Positions 1 through 6,497 of a stretch of DNA of 10,097 bases are shown here, piece by piece. The DNA comes from an uncultured Paraglaciecola sp. GTDB taxonomy: Bacteria > Pseudomonadota > Gammaproteobacteria > Enterobacterales > Alteromonadaceae. The stretch lies in contig CAJQKX010000528.1 in the NCBI GenBank assembly GCA_905479025.1, positions 1-10,097 of the forward strand. The letters run 5' to 3'. Each line of letters starts with the position of its first letter. Position 1 is the stretch's first letter. The position numbers and the translations under genes are program-made. The notes under the pieces were generated by a model. The model saw nothing but the letters and a program-made list of their open reading frames with translations. It had not been told where the DNA came from and made no database searches.

Positions 1-185
1 GTAATGAGGTTGTCCGCGTTACCTGTAACTAGATTCACTGAAATACCCGTTTGCTGGGTAAATTTATCCAATAAAGGTTTTATCAAGGCTTCTTTGCGCG
101 CTGAATACAAATTCACCTGCTCGGCCACAACTAATGGCGACAACATTGTTGTTATGACAAGCATACAGGAAATGATATTTTTCAA
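1..185 (-). CDS. Fe(3+) ABC transporter substrate-binding protein, N-terminal part
   Basis: This is the first 61 codons of a periplasmic solute-binding protein; the rest lies beyond the left edge. The N-terminus has a Lys followed by a hydrophobic stretch (IISCMLVITTMLSPLVVA), a Sec-type signal peptide that would be cut before EQVNLYS. The mature start, VNLYSARKEALIKPLLDKF followed by a TGISVNLVTGNADNLI-like strand, is typical of the FbpA/FutA ferric-iron-binding family, which passes Fe(3+) to an inner-membrane ABC importer. The start is TTG at 185, with AAAGG about 11 bases upstream. An internal ATG at 164 would cut the signal peptide short and has no ribosome binding site. A Fur-type palindrome about 58 bases upstream supports iron regulation. 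The family call is fairly sure, but the exact substrate cannot be judged from this fragment. Confidence 0.8.
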   Translation of the reverse strand, partial: MKNIISCMLVITTMLSPLVVAEQVNLYSARKEALIKPLLDKFTQQTGISVNLVTGNADNLI

Positions 186-230
186 GAGTTGTTACACCTT
201 TCTACAGACAATTGCAAAGATTGAAGACAG

Positions 231-259
231 ATCTTAATCTAATTGAGAATTATTCTCAA
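231..259 (-). promoter_or_regulatory. Probable promoter of the iron-binding protein gene
   Basis: Reading on the minus strand, TTGAGA (259-254, 5 of 6 matches to the -35 consensus) and TAAGAT (236-231, 4 of 6 to the -10) are 17 bases apart. Transcription would start about 40 bases before the TTG start codon. The -35 element lies inside the Fur palindrome, so a bound repressor would block RNA polymerase. Inferred from sequence only. Confidence 0.45.
243..259. promoter_or_regulatory. Fur box (17-bp perfect palindrome)
   Basis: TTGAGAATTATTCTCAA is a perfect 8-1-8 inverted repeat. Its GAGAAT/ATTCTC core with A/T flanks is typical of Fur operators in marine gammaproteobacteria. It lies between the end of the GNAT gene and the start of the iron(III)-binding protein gene and overlaps that gene's proposed -35 element. 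The expected effect is repression when iron is plentiful. Confidence 0.75.
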
Positions 260-269
260 CAAAGATTTA

Positions 270-719
270 TTATTCTTCATACATGAAATAATGTGTTGGT
301 TGCATGCCTAAAGATTCATAGGTTTTTTGGGCGATAAGGTTTTCTTTTTCTACGTATAACCTAAACCCACATACATTGTGTTGTTGCTCAGCTAAAGTTT
401 TAACTTGGGCATACAATTGTGCATAAATACCTTGGCGCCTGAAGTCTGGTGTAATATAAACACTTTGCACCCACCAAAAAACACCATTACGCCAATCACT
501 CCATTCGGTGGTCACCATTAAACTACCAACCACTATGTCATTTTGTTCAGCTACCAAATAAAAACCTTTATTTTCATCTAAAATTAAGGCCGATACACCT
601 TTAGTCAATATGTTTTCGTCTAATTTTTTTTGCTCAGTTTCCCATGCCATTAATTGATTAAAATTTACCAATGACGTTACATCAGTATGTTGGGCAACCC
701 TAATATTAATTTTTTCCAA
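270..719 (-). CDS. GNAT family N-acetyltransferase
   Basis: This 149-residue protein is one complete GNAT domain, which transfers an acetyl group from acetyl-CoA to an amine. The N-terminal strand INIRVAQHTD and helix 1 come first, then the strand GFYLVAEQNDIVVGSLMV. The acetyl-CoA-binding motif A is WVQSVYITPDFRRQGIYAQL, with the RRQGIY pyrophosphate loop. The end, QKTYESLGMQPTHYFMYEE, is the usual C-terminal motif with a Tyr that may act as general acid. The start is TTG at 719; there is no in-frame ATG before residue 24, which would remove strand 1. The ribosome binding site is weak (AAAGG 11 bases, or GTGGA 5 bases upstream). The gene appears to stand alone: the next gene downstream has its own Fur-type promoter, and upstream is a long gap. 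The substrate cannot be told. Confidence 0.85.
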   Translation of the reverse strand: MEKINIRVAQHTDVTSLVNFNQLMAWETEQKKLDENILTKGVSALILDENKGFYLVAEQNDIVVGSLMVTTEWSDWRNGVFWWVQSVYITPDFRRQGIYAQLYAQVKTLAEQQHNVCGFRLYVEKENLIAQKTYESLGMQPTHYFMYEE

Positions 720-877
720 CTTTATCCACGCCTTTCTTCACAGCTTAATTAAAATTTAAAACAACACTAACGTGAGGCTTTTGTTCGTGTATTCAACAGG
801 TTCACACCACTTTTTTATTAAAAACAATTCCTCATTCATAACTTTTATAACATTTAAAAATTCAGCCCCACACTATT

Positions 878-1221
878 TTAAGCGTTACCAGAGTCTTTTG
901 TCCTAATTACCAAAATATGTTCATCAGGCCGAAACACTGCAAAAAGCACAATACTGACCAATTCTGAATCAAGCTCTGATACATCGTGTTCCAGAAAATT
1001 ATGGGGTAACGCTCTCATCACAATAAATCAATCCCACATAAACTCTAGCGTTGGTCGAAACATGGACTAAGTCAATAATAGGATAAACAGAATGGGTATA
1101 TTTACCGTTCAACTCAATCGCAATGGTTATATTCACAGATTCAAGGGTATCCAAACAGCCATAAGGTTCAAGCACCTGTCATAGCAAAAAGCGAAACATC
1201 ATAAACCACTAAAATATTCAT
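878..1221 (-). pseudogene. Probable decayed gene, unrecognised product
   Basis: Three minus-strand frames join end to end. The first runs from ATG at 1221 (MNILVVYDVSLFAMTG) to a stop at 1168. The second covers 1175-999 (VLEPYGCLDTLESVNITIAI, later YPIIDLVHVSTNARVYVGLI) and ends at a TAA. The third overlaps it from ATG at 1018 and runs to a TAA at 878 (LEHDVSELDSELVSIVLFAV, then FRPDEHILVIRTKDSGNA). Composition is protein-like throughout and the shifts fall at the frame edges, suggesting a gene of about 110 codons broken by two frameshifts. The start resembles strand 1 of a response-regulator receiver domain, and HVSTNARVYV faintly recalls a PilZ strand, but neither match is strong. The third frame alone could be a 46-residue small protein, though it lacks a clear ribosome binding site. 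Confidence 0.4.
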
Positions 1222-1597
1222 AAAAATTAAGGAAAAACGCTGGATTGTAAATTTTTTAGTATGTTGACTAACATGCCCAATACAAAACTATCCATACATG
1301 CGGTTTTAGTCAATTAATCACGATACTAATTACCCTTTCATTACCTCATAAATAAGCTAAGCAAAATATTAAACTTGAACAAATTCGAACTTTCTTTTTA
1401 AGCATAAGGTTCATTTTTCCCATCTTCAGAAAATCCTCTGATTAAACGCATGAATAACCAATATTTAATAATAAAAACTATCAGAGTATCTGACACTGAT
1501 TTGATGTTATAAAATAATAGTTTTACCTACAAAAATTCGTATTTTTTTATTAATATGGCTGCTTACCTGTTCAGCATCAATATGGTACAAGATAAAA
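1222..1597. other. AT-rich gap upstream of yciH, no gene seen
   Basis: These 376 bases are very AT-rich. I find no convincing gene, RNA or strong terminator. An imperfect inverted repeat, ATCAGAGT/ACACTGAT, lies near 1479-1500, followed by TATAAA/TAAAAT around 1508-1515. The yciH promoter is probably here, but no -35/-10 pair with good spacing stands out. The separate gap at 720-877 likewise shows nothing beyond the probable GNAT promoter region. Confidence 0.4.
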
Positions 1598-1918
1598 ATG
1601 AAGGAAAATAAACTGGTTTACACTACACAAACAGGCAGGGTCCTAAATAAAGTACAAAGTAAACCATCAATAAAAACAGATGGTATCGTACGTATTCGCC
1701 TTGAAACTAAGGGCCGAAAAGGAAAAGGGATGACCACAATAGCCGGTGTGGACTTACCTGAAAAAGAGTTAAAAGACTTAAGCAGCCAATTAAAAAAAAT
1801 GTGTGGAACAGGTGGCGCCATTAAAAATAGCATAATTGAAATTCAAGGTGACAACCGTGATAAAATTAAAGCAACACTCGAACAACTCGGCCATAATGTG
1901 AAACTAGCTGGTGGTTAA
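1598..1918 (+). CDS. yciH: YciH, SUI1/eIF1-like translation factor
   Basis: This 106-residue protein is the bacterial SUI1 homologue, close to the 108 residues of E. coli YciH. After a short N-terminus with the family's LVYTTQTGR segment, the SUI1 domain covers about residues 28-102: VRIRLETKGRKGKGMTTI forms the basic first strand and loop, GVDLPEKELKDLSSQLKKMC the helix, GTGGAIKN the conserved turn, IIEIQGDNRDKIKATLEQLG the next strand and helix, and HNVKLAGG the end. Eukaryotic eIF1 binds the small ribosomal subunit and checks start-codon choice. A similar role has been proposed for YciH, but its role in bacteria is poorly defined. The ATG at 1598 fits the family start, although the upstream sequence (ACAAGATAAAA) is a weak ribosome binding site. 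A broken receiver gene follows after 32 bases and was probably cotranscribed. Confidence 0.93.
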   Translation: MKENKLVYTTQTGRVLNKVQSKPSIKTDGIVRIRLETKGRKGKGMTTIAGVDLPEKELKDLSSQLKKMCGTGGAIKNSIIEIQGDNRDKIKATLEQLGHNVKLAGG

Positions 1919-1950
1919 TAGTTAATAGCAATAAGAAATTAGGAGTATCG

Positions 1951-2332
1951 ATGTATCGTCTCGCGTTATTAGAAGTTAGTATTATCTTAGTCGAATCTTC
2001 TGATACATAATGTAAAATCAAAATTAATCATTTAGCGGCAGCCGATATTCACCAAGTCGAGGCTTTCGGTATCATTACACAAGCCATTGAAGCGATTACT
2101 AAACACGGTGCAGATTTGGTCCTATGTACTTTGAAGACGGAACAGGCCTAGATGTCATAAAACATATTAAAAATGACGAGTCCTTTGCCTCCACTCAGTT
2201 TATGCTGGTTTCCAACAAAACAGGGTGGGGAAACTTTAAGAGTTTACATAATATGGTGTGACAGCTATTTTACCTAAACCTTTTGAAGTGAATGAAGTGT
2301 GCAGATTGTTAGACTATTTACATGAATATTGA
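1951..2332 (+). pseudogene. Response regulator receiver-domain protein, disrupted
   Basis: A CheY-like receiver of about 127 codons can be read only across three lesions. Frame 1 starts at ATG 1951 (MYRLALLEVSIILVESSDT) and meets TAA at 2008-2010, which looks like a CAA-to-TAA change. The same frame continues (CKIKINHLAAADIHQVEAFG, then KHGADLVL) to about 2122, where bases are missing. A second frame carries MYFEDGTGLDVIKHIKNDES and FMLVSNKT to about 2253, where one base is missing. The last part is GVTAILPKPFEVNEV to a TGA at 2330-2332. ILPKPF contains the conserved receiver Lys, and ADLVL precedes the site where the phosphoacceptor Asp would be. An AGGAG ribosome binding site 6 bases before the ATG is intact and yciH is 32 bases upstream, so this was the second gene of an operon. 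Assembly or sequencing error is the alternative. Confidence 0.85.
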
Positions 2333-2392
2333 ATCACTAATTTTGTTATTCAATATTTGTAAAAAACAGAAAAATTGTACTTAATCAAATCA

Positions 2393-2421
2393 TTGACATA
2401 TAAGTACTGACTTTATAAATT
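2393..2421 (+). promoter_or_regulatory. Probable pheA promoter
   Basis: A perfect -35 hexamer TTGACA (2393-2398) is followed by TATAAATT. Taken as TAAATT (2416-2421) the spacing is 17 bases; taken as TATAAA (2414-2419) it is 15. It lies 58-64 bases before the pheA start, behind the broken receiver gene, and so gives pheA its own transcript. No Phe-rich leader peptide fits between this promoter and pheA. Confidence 0.5.
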
Positions 2422-2478
2422 CTCAATTATAAAAATTATTTAAACCTCCCTAAAGAGAGGATTTTTTTGAAACAATAA

Positions 2479-3669
2479 GTGAACAACATGTCATCATCAG
2501 AACTAGAAAAACTTAGAGTCAAAATCACTGAACTAGACACCCAACTACTGACTTTTTTAGCCAAAAGGCAGCAATATACTAATCAAGTGGCTGAAACGAA
2601 GATCAAAAATCAAATTCCTGTACGTGATCAAAAGCGTGAGGAACAATTATTGATTAGATTGATAAAAGAAGGTAAAAAACACAGATTAGATGCCCACTAT
2701 GTCACTCAATTATTTCATGTGATCATTGAAGATTCAGTTTTAAATCAACAAGCTTTGCTAGCTGCAAGAGCTAACCCAGGGAGTAGCCTTCCTCTGAATC
2801 GCGTCGCTTTTTTGGGTGACAAAGGTTCTTATAGTTATCTAGCCACACAAAAATATTTTTCTAGGCGTCCAGGCGAACTGCTTGAAATAGGCTGCCAAAG
2901 TTTTTTAGAAATAATTAAGAAGGTGGAGAACAAAGAAGCTGACTATGCAGTTTTACCTATAGAAAACACCTCTTCAGGTAGTATCAATGAGGTATATGAC
3001 CAACTACAACATACTCACCTTTCAATCATAGGTGAACTCACCCACCCCATTAAACATGCCCTATTGGTCAATCAAGATACCGACGTTAGCAAAATAAAGA
3101 CTTTATACGCACATCCGCAAGTATTTGCTCAGTGCAGTCATTTCCTTGTAGAACTAGGTAATGTAAAAGTTAAACCTTGCGATAGCACTTCTGCTGCCAT
3201 GTTAAAAGTGGCCGAATTAAATCGCGATGATATTGCGGCAATGGGCAGTGAAGCCGGCGGCAGTTTATATGGTTTACATGCGATTAAATCAAACTTAGCC
3301 AACCAAAAAGAGAATCACAGTCGCTTTTTCGTGATTGCTCTTAAGCCTGTCAACGTGCCATTACAAGTGCCTGCAAAGACCACCTTAGTGATGTCAACCG
3401 TGCAAAAACCAGGCGCCTTAGTAGAAGCACTTATGGTATTGCGTGATAACAAGATTAATATGACCAAGCTTGAGTCCAGACCTATTACTGGCAACCCTTG
3501 GGAAGAAATGTTTTATCTTGATGTAGAAGGTAATGTACAAGATGGACCCATGCAGCAAGCTTTAGAAGAGTTACAGGCCATGACACGATACTTTAAAGTA
3601 TTGGGTTGTTACCCAAGTGAAGAGATAAATCCAACAAAGGTGGCAGCGGTAAGTGCTTTAGCCGAATAG
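2479..3669 (+). CDS. pheA: Bifunctional chorismate mutase/prephenate dehydratase (P-protein)
   Basis: This cytosolic enzyme converts chorismate to prephenate and then to phenylpyruvate, the precursor of phenylalanine. It has 396 residues against 386 in E. coli. The AroQ chorismate mutase domain is at about 5-95, with R13, R30, K41, the VRDQKREEQ segment and EDSVLNQQAL matching active-site positions. The prephenate dehydratase domain is at about 106-285, with VAFLGDKGSYSYLA, LPIENTSSGSINEVYD and GSEAGGSLYGL. The C-terminal ACT domain (about 300-380) has both phenylalanine-binding motifs, GALV (312) and ESRP (332), so feedback inhibition by Phe is expected. The catalytic TRF motif reads SRF (281-283), a mild Thr-to-Ser change. 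The start is GTG at 2479 or ATG at 2488; neither has a strong ribosome binding site. The gene converges on tyrA as in E. coli. Confidence 0.97.
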   Translation: MNNMSSSELEKLRVKITELDTQLLTFLAKRQQYTNQVAETKIKNQIPVRDQKREEQLLIRLIKEGKKHRLDAHYVTQLFHVIIEDSVLNQQALLAARANPGSSLPLNRVAFLGDKGSYSYLATQKYFSRRPGELLEIGCQSFLEIIKKVENKEADYAVLPIENTSSGSINEVYDQLQHTHLSIIGELTHPIKHALLVNQDTDVSKIKTLYAHPQVFAQCSHFLVELGNVKVKPCDSTSAAMLKVAELNRDDIAAMGSEAGGSLYGLHAIKSNLANQKENHSRFFVIALKPVNVPLQVPAKTTLVMSTVQKPGALVEALMVLRDNKINMTKLESRPITGNPWEEMFYLDVEGNVQDGPMQQALEELQAMTRYFKVLGCYPSEEINPTKVAAVSALAE

Positions 3670-3696
3670 TCAATTTTGTTAAAAATCAACTTCACA

Positions 3697-3726
3697 AAAA
3701 CGGGGCAGTCAAACTGCACCCGTTTT
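3697..3726 (+). terminator. Rho-independent terminator of pheA
   Basis: AAAACGGG-GCAG, loop TCAAA, CTGC-A-CCCGTTTT forms a 12-bp stem with one bulged A, ending in a short T run, 28 bases after the pheA stop. The A run on its left could let it work in the opposite direction too. Confidence 0.85.
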
Positions 3727-4251
3727 CATACAATATAGGTTGGCTGCACTTAAAAGGGATCTACCAATTTATGAGTATATAGTGGCTATTTTGGCGAGGT
3801 TTTCTGCAGCATAGGTTTGTTTATAAGCTTATTCCACATAAACTGCTAGTCACTATTATGTTCAATACAGATGACTAACGATTTGCTTGATTTTCTTCTT
3901 AAGTTGCAGATGCCAGTGCTTCAATTAATTGTAAGACTTGTTTAAGGTTTTCAAACTCTTCATTCAAAGTAGCCCAGACCAAATCTACCCAATGTATACC
4001 ACTACTTGCTGTTGAAGTAGCACGTTCCGTAGAATAAATGGGCTTGGTAAATTCGATGAATTTACCAAGCCCATACAGACTCATAACACATCAAACTATT
4101 TAACACAATAAAATAGATAAAATTGTTGATAATAATTGTGAATCAACAAAATTTGTTTAACAGAAAACGTTTAATACGTATTAACAACCACCGGTGCAGA
4201 ATCATTAATGCTGCGTAAAAGCAGTTATTAAAAAATTCTTAAATATGAAGT
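3727..4251. other. Space between convergent pheA and tyrA, no secure gene
   Basis: This stretch separates the two converging genes. It holds a perfect hairpin at 4038-4074 (listed separately), a smaller inverted repeat CTACTT/AAGTAG at 4002-4020, and another, TTGTTGAT/ATCAACAA, at 4123-4149. A 61-codon open frame on minus (4084-3899) starts at an ATG with no ribosome binding site, and its first codons are made of the hairpin itself, so I do not call it a gene. The length is notable because both transcripts end here. Confidence 0.5.
4038..4074 (-). terminator. Strong hairpin, probable terminator of aroF-tyrA
   Basis: The arms ATGGGCTTGGTAAATTC and GAATTTACCAAGCCCAT are perfect 17-bp complements with a 3-base loop. 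On the minus strand the GC-rich base of the stem is followed by TTATTCT, a moderate U tract. On plus it is followed by ACAGACTC, which would not terminate. It lies about 178 bases after the tyrA stop, which is far for a terminator. A protein-binding palindrome or a mobile hairpin element are alternatives. Confidence 0.5.
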
Positions 4252-5394
4252 TTAACCATCTTCACTTAAAGAACGATCATCGTCAGCTTTAAGTAAAAGT
4301 TTTCTACTATCGACCAAACATTGCTTGGAGTAATCACCAAACCAAGAACCAATTTTTAAAAACTGCTTTATAAACTCACCTTTGTTATTTGTTTCAACCA
4401 AAGTTAAAGCCTGATTAAATTTCACACTAAATTCAGTTAATAAAGCGACGCTGTCCTTATTATCAAAAATAATATCTGCATACAGTGCAGGGTCTTGAGC
4501 AAATAATCGTCCGACCATCGCCAATTCCAAACGGTAAATAGGCGAACTGAGTGATATTAATTGTTGTAGGTCAGGATTCTCACTGGCTAAGTGCGAGCCA
4601 AACACAAAACTACAAAAATGCCTCATCACCTGAATAAATACCATGGCATCGTCGTGCTCTTTAGCCGTGGTTTGTTGCAATATACCTCCCCATATGCGAA
4701 TTTGCTGCAATAGCCATTCATATTGCTGCGCATCGCGACCATGGCATACCACCATGACCTGCTTAACCATGCTAGGGACATCAGGCCCAAACATTGGATG
4801 CAACCCCAATACAGGTCCTTTGTGCGCGGCCATCATGGCAGCTAGTGGTTTTTGTTTGGTACTAGTGATATCAACTAACACACAGTCAACAGGTAAATGT
4901 GTGAGTTTGGATATGATACTTTCGGTTAACTTGATGGGAACTGCGACTAACACTAAGCCAGCATCGCTTAGGATAGTATCGGCATTCGGCCAGTCGTTTT
5001 GTTCAAGTAATTCGACTGAATATCCACTGCGCTTAAACATATCAACAAAAATTCTGCCTAATGCTCCAGCCCCACCTATCACTACTATTTTTTGAATCAG
5101 TGGGTTAGAACATAAATACTTAACATTTTGAGTGTGATAAGACTCACGCATTATCCTGCGTAACAAATCTTCAATTAAAACTGGAGATACATTTAGTCGT
5201 TCTGCTTCTGCTCGCCTTTTGGCAATCAGTTCAGCTTCACGAACAGGCACATAGATAGGCAAACCAACCTGACTTTTATATTTCCCTACCTTTGCGGTTA
5301 TTTCTGCCCGCTGAGCCAATAACATAACTAACTGGCTATCAATTCCATCGATTTGTTGTCTCAGCTCACTCAGTTCATTAGGTGATACGGGCAT
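4252..5394 (-). CDS. tyrA: Bifunctional chorismate mutase/prephenate dehydrogenase (T-protein)
   Basis: This enzyme turns chorismate into prephenate and oxidises it with NAD+ to 4-hydroxyphenylpyruvate, the precursor of tyrosine. It has 380 residues (373 in E. coli) and aligns along its whole length. The AroQ mutase domain is at about 6-90 (LRQQIDGIDSQL, LAQRAEITAKVGKYK, LPIYVPVREAELIAKRRAEA, IMRESY). The NAD-binding fold starts at 103 with IVVIGGAGALGR (GGxGxxG at 107-113). LGLHPMFGPD contains the catalytic His (H199; H197 in E. coli). The C-terminal helical domain has EHDDAMVFIQVMRHF and SSPIYRLELAMVGRLFAQDP, including a substrate-binding Arg. ATG at 5394 follows AGGAAACATT, whose AGGA overlaps the aroF stop; the gap to aroF is 8 bases. 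That spacing means cotranscription and probably translational coupling. Tyrosine feedback is expected from the family. Confidence 0.97.
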   Translation of the reverse strand: MPVSPNELSELRQQIDGIDSQLVMLLAQRAEITAKVGKYKSQVGLPIYVPVREAELIAKRRAEAERLNVSPVLIEDLLRRIMRESYHTQNVKYLCSNPLIQKIVVIGGAGALGRIFVDMFKRSGYSVELLEQNDWPNADTILSDAGLVLVAVPIKLTESIISKLTHLPVDCVLVDITSTKQKPLAAMMAAHKGPVLGLHPMFGPDVPSMVKQVMVVCHGRDAQQYEWLLQQIRIWGGILQQTTAKEHDDAMVFIQVMRHFCSFVFGSHLASENPDLQQLISLSSPIYRLELAMVGRLFAQDPALYADIIFDNKDSVALLTEFSVKFNQALTLVETNNKGEFIKQFLKIGSWFGDYSKQCLVDSRKLLLKADDDRSLSEDG

Positions 5395-5402
5395 AATGTT
5401 TC

Positions 5403-6497
5403 CTAGTCTTCGGTGTCATTTAGCTTATTTAATCGCATAGGTAAGACTGTTATCAACTTATCTCGCATATGGTTAATCAAATCTTCTGTTGTTTGCCAGT
5501 TAATGCAACCGTCTGTTATGGATACACCGTATTCTAAATCTGCAGGCGTTTTACCCGAGCTGCTTTGATTGCCGTGATTCAAGTGACTTTCTAACATAAT
5601 ACCGATAACCGATTCATTCCCTTCAAGAATTTGGTTAACAACATTTTTAGCCACCAAAGGCTGTCTGCGAAAATCTTTGCTTGAATTCGCGTGACTGCAG
5701 TCAATCACTAAGCCTGCAGTCAATTTCACCTTATCTAATTCAGCTTCACAATCAGCCACACAAACAGAATCATAATTAGGTTGTTTGCCGCCGCGTAAAA
5801 TAATATGCCCGTCGGGATTACCTTGGGTAGTAATCACACTCACTTGCCCTTCACCATTAATCCCCATAAAACTATGACCAGATGCAGCTGATTGCAATGC
5901 ATTAATAGCGATACCTAAACTGCCATCGGTACCATTTTTGAAGCCCACAGGCATAGACAAACCACTGGCCATTTCTCTGTGGGTTTGTGATTCAGATGTA
6001 CGCGCGCCAATTGCAGACCAACTAAACAATTCCGCCAAATATTGAGGACTGATTGGATCAAGAGCTTCAGTGGCGACAGGCAATTCAAGTTCTGCCAACC
6101 AAATCAATAATTCTCTGGCTTTTCGTAAACCCGTCTCAATATCAAAGGTATCATTAATGTGCGGATCGTTGATCAATCCTTTCCAACCCACAGTGGTGCG
6201 TGGTTTTTCAAAATAAACACGCATCACAATATATAGCGTGTCTTTACAGCTCTCGTGTAACTCTTTGAGTTTAAGCGCATATTCTTTTGCTGCTTCAATA
6301 TCATGTATTGAACAAGGACCACATATCACTAAAAAGCGATGGTCTTTGCGATGCAAAATATCACTAATAACTTGCCTTGAAGATTGAATAACTTGTAAAG
6401 AAGAATCACTCACTGGTAACTCTGTTTTTAACTCTTGGGGTGTCACTAATACTTTCTCAGAGGAAATATTAATATTATTGATGCTGTCACGTAACAT
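5403..6497 (-). CDS. aroF: 3-deoxy-7-phosphoheptulonate synthase, Tyr-sensitive type
   Basis: This is a class I DAHP synthase of 364 residues. It condenses phosphoenolpyruvate and erythrose 4-phosphate in the first step of the shikimate pathway. Key segments are ICGPCSIHD (metal ligand C62), RVYFEKPRTTVGWKGLINDP (91-111 region), IGARTSESQTHREMASGLSM and GFKNGTDG, ILRGGK, DCSHANSSKD (H269), MLESHL (E303) and SITDGC (D329). These cover the PEP-binding and metal-binding residues. The N-terminus, MLRDSINNINI, aligns with E. coli AroF and keeps Asn8, a residue tied to tyrosine inhibition. Together with tyrA placed 8 bases downstream, this supports the tyrosine-regulated isozyme. ATG at 6497 has AAAGAG about 8 bases upstream. 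A TyrR-box-like site lies about 92 bases upstream. Confidence 0.97.
   Translation of the reverse strand: MLRDSINNINISSEKVLVTPQELKTELPVSDSSLQVIQSSRQVISDILHRKDHRFLVICGPCSIHDIEAAKEYALKLKELHESCKDTLYIVMRVYFEKPRTTVGWKGLINDPHINDTFDIETGLRKARELLIWLAELELPVATEALDPISPQYLAELFSWSAIGARTSESQTHREMASGLSMPVGFKNGTDGSLGIAINALQSAASGHSFMGINGEGQVSVITTQGNPDGHIILRGGKQPNYDSVCVADCEAELDKVKLTAGLVIDCSHANSSKDFRRQPLVAKNVVNQILEGNESVIGIMLESHLNHGNQSSSGKTPADLEYGVSITDGCINWQTTEDLINHMRDKLITVLPMRLNKLNDTED

Noticed and set aside
4..237. A 77-codon open frame on plus at the left edge
   Set aside because: It lies antisense to the signal peptide and start of the iron-binding protein and runs through its promoter region up to just short of the Fur box; it shows no family features.
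1394..1560. A minus-strand open frame of about 50 codons ending MRLIRGFSEDGKNEPYA
   Set aside because: Very AT-rich, no ribosome binding site before its ATG, and no recognisable family; it is likely to be chance.
3899..4084. A 61-codon open frame on minus between pheA and tyrA
   Set aside because: No ribosome binding site, and its first codons are built from the perfect hairpin at 4038-4074. No known domain. The later part looks mildly protein-like, so a lost gene is possible, but it is not supported as a coding gene.
4123..4149. Inverted repeat TTGTTGAT/ATCAACAA after tyrA
   Set aside because: The stem is 8 bp and AT-rich with an 11-base loop, much weaker than the hairpin at 4038-4074; it may be chance in AT-rich DNA.
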